DNA from: Pseudodonghicola xiamenensis DSM 18339
Lineage (GTDB): Bacteria > Pseudomonadota > Alphaproteobacteria > Rhodobacterales > Rhodobacteraceae
Direction: 5' to 3'
Length of the DNA stretch: 55,896 bases
NCBI RefSeq assembly: GCF_000429365.1
Contig: NZ_AUBS01000028.1
Location: forward strand, 1 to 55,896
The position numbers were made by a program, and so were the translations under genes. Under the pieces are notes generated by a model, which was not told the origin of the DNA, did not search any database, and worked only from the letters and a program-made list of their open reading frames with translations. How positions within the stretch are numbered: the stretch's first letter is position 1; every line of letters starts with the position of its first letter. This document shows, one piece after another, positions 40,922-49,656 of this stretch.

Positions 40922-42097
40922 GTGAAACGCACATTTGCTGCGGCAATGGTGTCTGCGCTTGCGCTGGCCACCACCGCTTCCGCCGAAATCAAGATCGCCC
41001 ATGTCTACGGCAAGACCGGCCCGCTCGAGGCCTATGCCAAGCAATCGCATGACGGGCTGATGCTGGGGCTGGAATATGCCACCGGCGGCACCATGGAGAT
41101 CAATGGCGAAAAGATCGTCGTGATCGAGAAGGACACCCAGCTCAAGCCCGAGAACGGCCGTGCCCTGCTGGAAGAGGCCTATGGCGACGATGAGGTCGAT
41201 CTGGCCGTCGGCCCCGTCAGCTCGGGCGTGGCGCTGGCCATGCTGCCGGTCGCCGAGGAATATGAGAAGATCCTGCTGGTTGAACCCGCAGTTGCGGATT
41301 CGATCACCGGCGAGAACTGGAACCGCTATATCTTCCGCACCGGGCGCAACTCCTCGCAAGATGCTGTGGCGAACGCCATCGCTCTGGCCGGGCCGGACGT
41401 GCATATCGCCACCCTGGCACAGGATTACGCCTTTGGCCGCGACGGTATCGCCGCCTTCAAGGAAGCGCTGGAAACCGTCGGCAGCAAGGTGGATTACGAA
41501 GAATACGTGCCCACCGACACCACCGATTTCACCGCCGCGGCCGAGCGTATCTTCAACGCGATGAAGGATCTGGACGGCAAGAAAAAGCTCTTTGTCATCT
41601 GGGCCGGCGGCGGCAACCCGATGACAAAGATCAATGCCATGGATCCGGGCCGTTTCGGCATCGAGATCGCCACCGGCGGCAACATCCTGGCGGCGATGAA
41701 GGCCTATAAGGACTTCCCCGGCATGGAAGGCGCCACCTATTATTATTACGACATCCCGAAGAACCCGGTGAACGACTGGCTGGTTAAGGAACACGAGGCC
41801 CGCTTTGGCACCCCGCCCGATTTCTTCACCGCAGGCGGCATGGCGGCGGGCATCGCGGTGGTCGAGGCGATCAAGAAGGCCGGCTCCACCGATACCGAGG
41901 ATCTGATCAGCACCATGGAAGGCATGGAGTGGGAGACGCCTAAGGGCAAGATGGTGTTCCGCCCCGAGGATCACCAGGCGCTGCAATCCATGTATCACTT
42001 CAAGATCAAGGTCGATCCGAACGTCGAATGGGCGATCCCAGAACTGGTGCGCGAACTGACAATCGAAGATCTGCCGATCCCGATCCGTAACCAGTGA
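40922..42097 (+). CDS. Branched-chain-amino-acid-type ABC transporter, binding protein
   Basis: This 391-residue periplasmic binding protein has a cleavable signal peptide (MKRTFAAAMVSALALATTASA, cleavage about residue 21-22) and a type I binding fold of the LivK/HAAT family, with AKQSHDGLMLGLEYA, DEVDLAVGPVSSGVALAMLPVAEEYEK and GRDGIAAFKEALETVG. It is directly downstream of the homoprotocatechuate operon and upstream of two ATPases and two permeases. Relatives bind aromatics as well as amino acids, so an aromatic acid, amine or amino acid is the likely ligand. A hairpin follows at 42114-42146. Confidence 0.9.
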   Translation: MKRTFAAAMVSALALATTASAEIKIAHVYGKTGPLEAYAKQSHDGLMLGLEYATGGTMEINGEKIVVIEKDTQLKPENGRALLEEAYGDDEVDLAVGPVSSGVALAMLPVAEEYEKILLVEPAVADSITGENWNRYIFRTGRNSSQDAVANAIALAGPDVHIATLAQDYAFGRDGIAAFKEALETVGSKVDYEEYVPTDTTDFTAAAERIFNAMKDLDGKKKLFVIWAGGGNPMTKINAMDPGRFGIEIATGGNILAAMKAYKDFPGMEGATYYYYDIPKNPVNDWLVKEHEARFGTPPDFFTAGGMAAGIAVVEAIKKAGSTDTEDLISTMEGMEWETPKGKMVFRPEDHQALQSMYHFKIKVDPNVEWAIPELVRELTIEDLPIPIRNQ

Positions 42098-42113
42098 TCC
42101 GGTAACCCAGCGG

Positions 42114-42146
42114 CGGGGGCGGATCGGCAGGACCGGCCCGCCCCCG
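42114..42146 (+). other. Hairpin after the binding-protein gene
   Basis: CGGGGGCGG (42114-42122) pairs with CCGCCCCCG (42138-42146). Such hairpins after binding-protein genes often partly terminate or stabilise the transcript so that the binding protein is made in excess of the membrane parts. Confidence 0.7.
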
Positions 42147-42196
42147 TCGCCCATTTGACGCCCCCCCTCCACGACGCCCGAAAAGGACCGAGCAGC

Positions 42197-42961
42197 GTGA
42201 CAGACCCCATTCTCAGAACCCAGGACCTGACCGTCCGCTTCGGCGGCCATGTGGCGGTGGATGCCGTCTCCTGCGCCTTTCAGGCCGGAGAGCTGACCGC
42301 CATCGTCGGCCCCAACGGCGCCGGCAAGACCACCTATTTCAACCTGATCTCTGGCCAGATCCCAGCGACCTCCGGCAAGGTCTTTTTGCGCGGGCGCGAC
42401 ATCTCGGGTCAGGGCGTGTCGCAGCGCACCAAGGCCGGCATCGGGCGCGCCTTCCAGCTGACCAACCTGTTTCCCGATCTGACCGTGCTGGAGAATGTCC
42501 GCCTGGTGGTGCAATCGCACTCGGGCCGGGGCTTCAACATGTGGTCGATGGCCGCCAAACATCGCGAGATGGTCGAGGCAGCCGAAGCGATCCTGAAGCG
42601 CGTGCGACTGATCGACCAGCGCGAGCAGGTGGTGTCGGAACTGTCCCACGGCAACCAGCGCAAGCTTGAGGTGGCGCTGCTGATCGCGCTCGATCCGGCC
42701 GTCTACATGTTCGACGAACCCACCGCCGGGATGAGCGTCGACGAGGCACCGGTGGTCCTCGACCTGATCGCCGAGCTGAAATCCCAGGCCGATCGCACCA
42801 TCCTGCTGGTCGAACACAAGATGGACGTGATCCGCACGCTCGCCGACCGGATCATCGTGCTGCACAACGGCGCGCTGGCCGCCGATGGCCCCCCGGCCGA
42901 AGTAATGGCGTCCGACGTGGTGCAAGAGGCCTATATGGGCAAGGAACTGGAAGATGTCTGA
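42197..42961 (+). CDS. ABC transporter ATP-binding protein (LivG type)
   Basis: This 254-residue ATPase has Walker A GPNGAGKTT near residue 40, the signature LSHGNQRKLE and Walker B AVYMFDEPTAGMS. The start is a GTG at 42197 (AAGGA 9 nt upstream) rather than an earlier TTG with little similarity. It overlaps the next gene by 8 nt. With LivF it should power the adjacent LivH/LivM-type permeases. Confidence 0.92.
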   Translation: MTDPILRTQDLTVRFGGHVAVDAVSCAFQAGELTAIVGPNGAGKTTYFNLISGQIPATSGKVFLRGRDISGQGVSQRTKAGIGRAFQLTNLFPDLTVLENVRLVVQSHSGRGFNMWSMAAKHREMVEAAEAILKRVRLIDQREQVVSELSHGNQRKLEVALLIALDPAVYMFDEPTAGMSVDEAPVVLDLIAELKSQADRTILLVEHKMDVIRTLADRIIVLHNGALAADGPPAEVMASDVVQEAYMGKELEDV

Positions 42962-43679
42962 GCCGATCCTGAAACTGGAGGGCGTCTATACCAACATCGC
43001 CCAGTATCACATCCTGCAAGGCGTCGATCTCGAGGTGCCGAAGGGCGCGGTGACCATGCTCCTTGGTCGCAACGGCGTCGGCAAGACCACCACGCTCAGG
43101 ACCGTGATCGGCCACTGGCGCGCCCACAAGGGCCGCGTTCTGTTCGATGGCGAGGACATCACTGCCCTGCCGACACCGCTGATCGCCCGCGCGGGCCTGG
43201 GGTTCGTGCCCGAAGACATGGGCATCTTTTCCGACCTCACGGTCGAAGAAAACATGGTCCTGGCGGCCATTCACGGCCCGATCAACAGCGCCCGGCTCGA
43301 CTGGATTTTCACCGCCTTCCCGCCGCTCAAGACCTTCTGGAAATCCGAGGCCGGCAACCTCTCGGGCGGGCAGAAACAGATGCTTTCGATCGCGCGTGCC
43401 ATGGTGGAGGAGCGCAAGCTCTATCTGATCGATGAACCGACCAAGGGGCTGGCGCCGGCGATCGTTTCGACCATGGCGCGGGCGCTGAGGGAGCTAAAGG
43501 AACAGGGCGCCTCGATCCTGCTGGTGGAACAGAACTTCGCCGTCGCACGCGCCCTGGGCGATACCGCCAACGTGATGGACGACGGCCGGATGATCTGGTC
43601 CGGCGCCATGGCGGAACTGTCGGGCGATGCGACACTGCAGGAGCGGCTGATGGGGCTGAGCCTCGATGCCCATCACTGA
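42954..43679 (+). CDS. ABC transporter ATP-binding protein (LivF type)
   Basis: This 241-residue ATPase has Walker A GRNGVGKTTT, signature LSGGQKQMLSIARAM and Walker B LYLIDEPTKGLAP, plus the LivF-type GFVPEDMGIFSDLTVEENM segment. It overlaps the preceding ATPase gene by 8 nt. A 126-nt gap follows before the first permease gene. Confidence 0.93.
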   Translation: MSEPILKLEGVYTNIAQYHILQGVDLEVPKGAVTMLLGRNGVGKTTTLRTVIGHWRAHKGRVLFDGEDITALPTPLIARAGLGFVPEDMGIFSDLTVEENMVLAAIHGPINSARLDWIFTAFPPLKTFWKSEAGNLSGGQKQMLSIARAMVEERKLYLIDEPTKGLAPAIVSTMARALRELKEQGASILLVEQNFAVARALGDTANVMDDGRMIWSGAMAELSGDATLQERLMGLSLDAHH

Positions 43680-43805
43680 GGTGGCACGACCGATGGCGGA
43701 TTTGAGTATTTGGACAGGGAAGACGCAACAGGGTGCCGCATGCGGCCCCGGGCTTCTGACAAGGGAAGAGGCGCAGGACATGACGATCATGCGGGAGGGG
43801 CGGCA

Positions 43806-44840
43806 ATGACGACAGCGGCGCCAAAACATACGCCGAAGATGGCGGAACTGAGCCTGGGCCAGCGGCTGGCCCCCTGGATGCCGGTGCTGCTGGTGCCGGT
43901 TCTTGTCGCGCTGGGGGCTCTGGCGATCCCGCAGACCTCAAGCTGGCTGACGCTGACCGTTTCCGGCCTGGCGATGGGGATGATGATCTTCATCATGGCC
44001 TCGGGGCTGACGCTGGTCTTCGGGCTGATGGACGTGATCAACTTCGGTCATGGCGCCTTCGTTTCGATCGGCGCCTTTGTCGGGGTGTCGGTCCTGCTGA
44101 TGCTGGGGCAGATGACCGGCGCGCCGTCGCTGGGGTTGAACCTGATCGCGCTGATGCTGGCGGTGGTCGGCGCCATGGCCGCCACCGGCGCCGTCGGCTG
44201 GGCCTTCGAGAAGGTGATCGTGATGCCCGTCTACGGCCATCACCTGAAGCAGATCCTGGTCACCATGGGCGGGCTGATCGTGATCGAACAGCTGATCATC
44301 GTCCTCTGGGGCCCGGAAGAGATTTACATCACCCGCCCCGAGGCGCTGAAAGGCGCGATCACCTTCGCCGGTGCCGCGCTGGAGAAATACCGGCTGGTCG
44401 CCGTTGTGGTGGGGCTGATCGTCTTCGCCGCCATGCGCTTCGTGCTGCGCCGCACCAAGATCGGGCTGATCGTGCGCGCTGGCGTGCAGAACGGCGAGAT
44501 GGTCGAGGCCCTGGGATACCGGCTGCGCCGGGTCTTCGTCGGAGTCTTCATCGCCGGTTCGGCGCTCGCCGGTCTTGGCGGGGTGATGTGGGGCCTCTAT
44601 CAGGAGGTGATCACCGCCCATATGGGCAATGACGCGATGATCCTGATCTTCATCGTGGTGATCATCGGCGGGCTCGGCTCGGTCGAGGGTTGCTTCATCG
44701 GCGCGCTGCTGGTCGGGCTGATGCAGAATTATGTCGCCTATATAGAACCGAAGGCGGCGCTGATCTCCAATATCGCCCTGATGGTGCTAATCCTGATGTG
44801 GCGCCCGATGGGGATGATCCCCGTGGTGAAGGCGAAATGA
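43806..44840 (+). CDS. ABC transporter permease (LivH type)
   Basis: This 344-residue inner-membrane protein has about eight hydrophobic segments and the LivH-type core FGLMDVINFGHGAFVSIGAFVG, AGVQNGEMVEALGYRLRRVF and IVVIIGGLGSVEGCFIGALLVG. An N-terminal cytoplasmic stretch of about 25 residues precedes the first segment. The start at 43806 follows GGGAGGGG; an upstream ATG at 43710 lacks similarity. It overlaps the next permease gene by 4 nt. Confidence 0.93.
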   Translation: MTTAAPKHTPKMAELSLGQRLAPWMPVLLVPVLVALGALAIPQTSSWLTLTVSGLAMGMMIFIMASGLTLVFGLMDVINFGHGAFVSIGAFVGVSVLLMLGQMTGAPSLGLNLIALMLAVVGAMAATGAVGWAFEKVIVMPVYGHHLKQILVTMGGLIVIEQLIIVLWGPEEIYITRPEALKGAITFAGAALEKYRLVAVVVGLIVFAAMRFVLRRTKIGLIVRAGVQNGEMVEALGYRLRRVFVGVFIAGSALAGLGGVMWGLYQEVITAHMGNDAMILIFIVVIIGGLGSVEGCFIGALLVGLMQNYVAYIEPKAALISNIALMVLILMWRPMGMIPVVKAK

Positions 44841-45913
44841 CGATGTTCCGATCCATTCTTTCCGGCGACATGCCGCGGTCTGCCGTGCTGTCGATCCTGC
44901 TGGCGGTGATCTTCGCCTGCCTGGCGCTGGCACCCTTCCTGTTCCCGGGTGTGCGCAGCATCGACACCGCGGCGCGGATCTGCGTCTTCATCGCCCTGGT
45001 CGCCAGCTATGACCTGCTGTTGGGCTATGGCGGCATCGTCAGCTTCGCCCATACGATGTTCTTCGGTATCGGCGCCTATGGCGTGGCACTGGCGCTGACG
45101 CACATGGGACGCGGCTTTGACGCGATTATCGTGGGCTCCGTCGCCGGCGCGGTGGTGGCGGCACTCCTGGCGCTGCTGATCGGCCTGTTTTCCCTGCGGG
45201 TGCGGGCGATCTTCTTCGCCATGATCACCCTGGCCGTCGCCTCCGCCGTGGCGGTGCTGGCCAGCCAACTGTCCGGCCTGACCGGAGGGGAGGACGGGCT
45301 GACCTTCAAGCTGCCGCGTGAACTGGGCCCGGCCTTCAAGTTCGGCACCGAGATGTTCGGAGGTGAGCTGTTCGGGGTAAAGCTGAACGGCAAACTGCTG
45401 GCCTATTACCTGGTCTTCGCCGGCGCGCTGGTCCTGTTCCTGCTACTGCTGCGCATCGTCAATTCCCCTTTCGGGCGGGTGCTGCAGGCGATCCGCGAGA
45501 ATGATTTCCGCGCCGAGGCGATCGGCTACCGCGTGGTCTATTACCGGGTGGCGGCGACCTGCCTGTCGGCAGCAGCGGCGGCGCTGGCCGGATCGCTCTA
45601 TGCGATCTGGCTGCGCTATGTCGGGCCCGACACCACCCTGTCGATGGAGTTGATGATCGACATCCTGCTGATGGTGGTGATTGGGGGCATGGGCACGATG
45701 TATGGCGCAGTGATCGGGGCCACGCTTTTCGTGCTGGCGCAGAATTACCTGCAGAACCTGATGGGGGCGGCCTCGGGCCTGGTCGAGGGCATTCCGGTAC
45801 TGCCGCAACTGCTCAGCGCCGACCGCTGGCTGTTGTGGCTGGGCGTTCTGTTCATCCTCAGCGTCTATTTCTTCCCCACCGGCATCGTCGGCAGGCTCAG
45901 GTCCGGTCGCTGA
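44837..45913 (+). CDS. ABC transporter permease (LivM type)
   Basis: This 358-residue permease has about nine hydrophobic segments and LivM motifs YDLLLGYGGIVSFAHTMFFGIGAYGVAL and FGRVLQAIRENDFRAEAIGY. It starts inside the preceding stop (ATGA at 44837), so the two permeases are translationally coupled. Its 3' end overlaps the 3' end of the convergent DUF3095 gene by 17 nt. Confidence 0.93.
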   Translation: MTMFRSILSGDMPRSAVLSILLAVIFACLALAPFLFPGVRSIDTAARICVFIALVASYDLLLGYGGIVSFAHTMFFGIGAYGVALALTHMGRGFDAIIVGSVAGAVVAALLALLIGLFSLRVRAIFFAMITLAVASAVAVLASQLSGLTGGEDGLTFKLPRELGPAFKFGTEMFGGELFGVKLNGKLLAYYLVFAGALVLFLLLLRIVNSPFGRVLQAIRENDFRAEAIGYRVVYYRVAATCLSAAAAALAGSLYAIWLRYVGPDTTLSMELMIDILLMVVIGGMGTMYGAVIGATLFVLAQNYLQNLMGAASGLVEGIPVLPQLLSADRWLLWLGVLFILSVYFFPTGIVGRLRSGR

Positions 45914-47057
45914 GTTTGGAATCGAGTCTGCGGGCGGCACTGGCATAGCCGCCCGCGGCACCATCGACGAAATGCACATGATCGTCGCGCAGGGCCGAGG
46001 GCACGAAACAGGTAATCAGCGCTTCTTCCTGCTCGACCATACCATAGCGGATCAGGCCGGCCTCGGCCCCGATACTCAGCACCGCCTCGATCCGGTCGCG
46101 GGTCGCGGGATCGCAATCCAGCGTCATTTTCAGCCCATCGTCGAATTTGCGAAAATCTGCATTCAGGCTGATCGCAGCCCGATAGCGTGCAGGATCGAAC
46201 CGACCGACCCGGGCACCGGTGCGCATCAACCCCGAAATCGCCAGATGGCTGAGCAGCAGCCTGAGCCGGTGCCGCCAGAGCGGCCGCCCGTCGCGGCGCG
46301 CGCGGGCTTCGAAATCGAGCGTTCCCGGTGCCCAATGCGGCGCCGGGCCCTGCGGTGGCACCGGATGACCGCCACGCGACAATCCGCTGGCCAGATCCAC
46401 CACCTGCGCGGCCACCGCCCGAAACCCCGCCGGGTCGGCTCCGGTGACCGGCCGCACCACCAGCGACAGGATCAGCCCGTTGCGCGACTTGAGGTTGTCC
46501 CAGCGGCACGACAGCCCGGTCAGATCCGGGGCGACGCCTTCGGCCGCTTGCGGCACGCTGTACTCTCCGGCCTTCATCCGAGCCTCGGCCCAGGCCAGTC
46601 CGCCCCCGGAGAACATCGCATAATCGGCCCCCCCCGAGGGCGCGAAACGCGCCACTTGAAGATCGAGACCGGCGGCCCGGATATCGCCGATCGGGATCAG
46701 CGCGGCGCGTAGCGTGATGCCGAATTCCGCATCCGCCCAGCGGCGCAGCGCGGCAAGCTGGGCCCGCACCGTCTCCTCTGCCCGGGAGGGCACCGCGAAC
46801 AAGGCCCCATCGCCTTCGAAAACGAAGGGAAAGGCCTCTCCCCCCAACCCGTTGGCCACCGCGGCAATGACCGCCGCGCCGATCATGTTGACGGTCTTGT
46901 AACGCCCCGCCGCGATCTCGGCGGTCGAACTCACGATATCGGCGGCCCCCACCACCCAATCGTCTGGCAAGGGGGTAAAACTGTCATCGGCCAAAAGCGC
47001 AGCGAAATCCGTCCGCGGCACGATCTGACCGTAAAACCCATTTTGATCCTGTACCAT
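45897..47057 (-). CDS. DUF3095 protein, cyclase-like fold
   Basis: This 386-residue protein matches the DUF3095 family. Its N-terminal part has VVGAADIVSSTAEI and FVFEGDGALFAVP, which resemble the two aspartate-bearing metal motifs of class III nucleotide cyclases (compare FDLSGFTSLAEQ and FMGDGLLAMF in the cyclase at 22745-23992). The purine/transition-state motif is not evident, so activity is uncertain. No signal peptide or membrane segment. The start at 47057 (MVQDQNGF) is chosen; an ATG five codons upstream is possible. It is divergent from the MFS gene. Confidence 0.8.
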   Translation of the reverse strand: MVQDQNGFYGQIVPRTDFAALLADDSFTPLPDDWVVGAADIVSSTAEIAAGRYKTVNMIGAAVIAAVANGLGGEAFPFVFEGDGALFAVPSRAEETVRAQLAALRRWADAEFGITLRAALIPIGDIRAAGLDLQVARFAPSGGADYAMFSGGGLAWAEARMKAGEYSVPQAAEGVAPDLTGLSCRWDNLKSRNGLILSLVVRPVTGADPAGFRAVAAQVVDLASGLSRGGHPVPPQGPAPHWAPGTLDFEARARRDGRPLWRHRLRLLLSHLAISGLMRTGARVGRFDPARYRAAISLNADFRKFDDGLKMTLDCDPATRDRIEAVLSIGAEAGLIRYGMVEQEEALITCFVPSALRDDHVHFVDGAAGGYASAARRLDSKLSDRT

Positions 47058-47263
47058 CGCGCAGCCCTCCACCCATGGTTAAAAATAGTGCCGCAGGGCA
47101 TCTCTTCCAGCCCTTGGGGCCTCTTCGGCACGGCCCCGGCGCGCCCCGGAACGCCGCCGGCCAGTCAGGGGGGCACTGCCATCTGCGCGTGCTCGCTTGC
47201 CCTTGTCACGCGAACATGCGACCCATTGCCGTCGGTAACGATTGCGTGGGGAGGCGCGATGCG

Positions 47264-48433
47264 ATGATCGGCCTGATCTGGTTATGTCTGGCCTATGTGC
47301 TGAGCCAGTTTTTCCGTGCCTTTCTGGCGGTACTCAGCACCGTGCTGGAACAGGATGTGGGCGCCAGCGCGCAGACCCTGGCCACCGCGTCGAGCATGTG
47401 GTTTCTATCCTTCGCAATCATGCAGCTGCCGGTCGGCTGGGCGCTGGACCGGATCGGACCGCGCCGCACGGTGTCGGTGCTGCTGCTGATCGGCTGCGGT
47501 GGCGGCGCGGCAGTCTTCGCGCTGGCCCAGGCCCCCTGGCAGATCAGCGCGGCGATGTTCCTGATCGGCATCGGCTGCGCCCCCGCGCTGATGAGCTCCT
47601 ATTACATCTTCGCCCGTGAATACCCGCCGGCGCGCTTCGCCACGCTGGCGGCACTGATGCTGGGAATGGGATCGGTGGGCAACCTCGTGGCCTCCTACCC
47701 TACAGCGGTGGCCGCTGAGCTTATCGGCTGGCGCGGGACGCTGGCGACGCTGGCCGGCCTGTCGCTGGTGGTGGCGGTGGGGCTGTTCTTCACCGTACGC
47801 GATCCCGAACGACATTCCAGCGATCTGAAGGGATCGGTGCTCGACCTGCTGAAAATGCCGGTGATGTGGCTGATTCTGCCGATGATGGCGGTCAGCTATG
47901 CACCCTCGGGCGCGATCCGGGGGCTGTGGATCGGCCCCTACCTGCGCGACGTCTTCGGGCTCGAAACCAACCAGATCGGCCAGGCGACCCTGATGATGGG
48001 GGTGGCGATGATCGCCGGCACTCTGGTCTACGGTCCGCTCGACCGGATCGTGAAATCGCGCAAATGGCCGATCGCGGCGGGCGGTGTCGGTACGGCGGCG
48101 GCGCTGACGGCCATCATCCTGCGCATCGACATGAGCCCGGCGCTCTCCACCCTGCTGATGGCGGCGATCGGCTTTCTCGGCGGGTACTTTCCCGTCATCA
48201 TCGCCCATGGCCGTGCCTTCTTCCCCACCCATCTGGTGGGCCGCGGGGTGACGATGATGAATCTGTTCGGAATCGGAGGCGTCGGACTGACGCAATTCGC
48301 CACCGGAGAGGTCTATGGCAGCCTGTCCCCCTCTGGCGCCGGCGGCGCCTATGCGATGATTTTCCTGTTTCTGGCGATCACAACCGCGCTCGGCACCACG
48401 ATTTACCTCTTCAGCCGCGACAGCCTAGATTAG
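47264..48433 (+). CDS. MFS transporter
   Basis: This 389-residue protein has about twelve hydrophobic segments, and the loop 2-3 motif of the major facilitator superfamily reads GWALDRIGPRRTV. The family moves small molecules with protons or by exchange; substrate unknown. The ATG at 47264 (MIGLIWLCLA) puts the first segment at the N terminus, whereas the frame upstream (from 47075) is low-complexity. It is divergent from DUF3095 and followed by asd after 80 nt. Confidence 0.88.
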   Translation: MIGLIWLCLAYVLSQFFRAFLAVLSTVLEQDVGASAQTLATASSMWFLSFAIMQLPVGWALDRIGPRRTVSVLLLIGCGGGAAVFALAQAPWQISAAMFLIGIGCAPALMSSYYIFAREYPPARFATLAALMLGMGSVGNLVASYPTAVAAELIGWRGTLATLAGLSLVVAVGLFFTVRDPERHSSDLKGSVLDLLKMPVMWLILPMMAVSYAPSGAIRGLWIGPYLRDVFGLETNQIGQATLMMGVAMIAGTLVYGPLDRIVKSRKWPIAAGGVGTAAALTAIILRIDMSPALSTLLMAAIGFLGGYFPVIIAHGRAFFPTHLVGRGVTMMNLFGIGGVGLTQFATGEVYGSLSPSGAGGAYAMIFLFLAITTALGTTIYLFSRDSLD

Positions 48434-48513
48434 ATCCCCTTTTTTCTTTGGTGCAATACCTGTAGAAGGCCGCAGCCGGTCCTTGGCCGGCAGAAACCGT
48501 ATGAGAGGACAAC

Positions 48514-49536
48514 ATGGGTTATCGCGTCGTCGTCGCAGGCGCCACGGGCAACGTGGGTCGCGAAATGCTGAATATCCTGGCCGAGCGCCAGTTCCCGGTG
48601 GATGAGATTGCTGCTCTGGCCAGCCGCAAATCTCTCGGCACTGAGGTGAGCTTCGGCGACAAGACTATCAAGACCCAGGATTTGGATACCTTCGATTTCA
48701 CCGGATGGGACATCGCGCTGTTCGCGGTGGGCTCCGGCCCGACGAAGGAATACGCGCCGAAGGCCGCCGCCGCCGGCTGTGTCGTGATCGACAACAGCTC
48801 ACTCTACCGTTACGATCCGGACGTCCCACTGATCGTGCCGGAGTGCAACCCGCAGGCGATCCACGGCTATTCCAAGAAAAACATCATCGCCAACCCCAAC
48901 TGCTCGACCGCGCAAATGGTGGTGGCCCTGAAGCCGCTGCACGACCGCGCCAAGATCAAGCGGGTGGTGGTATCGACCTATCAGTCGGTGTCCGGCGCCG
49001 GCAAGGAAGGCATGGACGAGCTTTGGGATCAGACCAAGGCCGTCTACAACCCGACTTCCGAGATCGAGCACAAGAAATTCACCAAGCAGATCGCCTTCAA
49101 CGTGATTCCGCATATCGACGTCTTCCTGGATGACGGCTCGACCAAGGAAGAATGGAAGATGGTCGCCGAAACCAAGAAGATCATCGACCCCTCGATCAAG
49201 GTCACCGCGACCTGCGTGCGGGTTCCGGTCTTCGTCGGCCACTCCGAAGCGGTGAACATCGAATTCGAGGATTTCCTCGACGAGGACGAAGCCCGCGACA
49301 TCCTGCGCGAAAGCCCTGGCGTCATGGTCATCGACAAGCGCGAGGACGGAGGCTACGTCACCCCGGTGGAATGCGTCGGCGATTTCGCCACCTTCATCAG
49401 CCGCATCCGTCAGGATTCGACCATCGACAACGGTCTGAACCTGTGGTGCGTCTCGGACAACCTGCGCAAGGGCGCGGCGCTGAACGCAGTTCAGATTGCC
49501 GAACTGCTGGGCCGCGAGGTTCTGAAGAAGGGCTGA
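48514..49536 (+). CDS. asd: Aspartate-semialdehyde dehydrogenase
   Basis: Asd reduces aspartyl phosphate to aspartate semialdehyde, the branch point to lysine/diaminopimelate, methionine and threonine. The 340-residue protein has VVAGATGNVGREML at the N terminus, the catalytic cysteine in NPNCSTAQMV (about residue 132), VSTYQSVSGAGKEGMDEL, and the histidine region VFVGHSEAVNIEFE. An AGAGGAC precedes the ATG. A terminator follows at 49563-49604. Confidence 0.97.
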   Translation: MGYRVVVAGATGNVGREMLNILAERQFPVDEIAALASRKSLGTEVSFGDKTIKTQDLDTFDFTGWDIALFAVGSGPTKEYAPKAAAAGCVVIDNSSLYRYDPDVPLIVPECNPQAIHGYSKKNIIANPNCSTAQMVVALKPLHDRAKIKRVVVSTYQSVSGAGKEGMDELWDQTKAVYNPTSEIEHKKFTKQIAFNVIPHIDVFLDDGSTKEEWKMVAETKKIIDPSIKVTATCVRVPVFVGHSEAVNIEFEDFLDEDEARDILRESPGVMVIDKREDGGYVTPVECVGDFATFISRIRQDSTIDNGLNLWCVSDNLRKGAALNAVQIAELLGREVLKKG

Positions 49537-49562
49537 TCGACGCCCCCGGAAAGATTTCACGA

Positions 49563-49604
49563 GAGGGCGCCCCATGGCCGATGCCGGGGGCGCCCTCTTG
49601 TTCT
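49563..49604 (+). terminator. Rho-independent terminator after asd
   Basis: GAGGGCGCCCC (49563-49573) pairs with GGGGCGCCCTC (49587-49597), followed by TTGTTCTTTT. It ends the asd transcript and lies before the DUF4139 gene. Confidence 0.88.
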
Positions 49605-49656
49605 TTTGACGGGGCCGGGCGATGCTTCGGACGTTTGCGTCCACAGGTGTTTCCCG

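Noticed and set aside
40811..42925. A 704-codon open frame on the minus strand opposite the binding protein and ATPase genes
   Set aside because: Both genes on the plus strand have complete family motifs; the antisense product has none.
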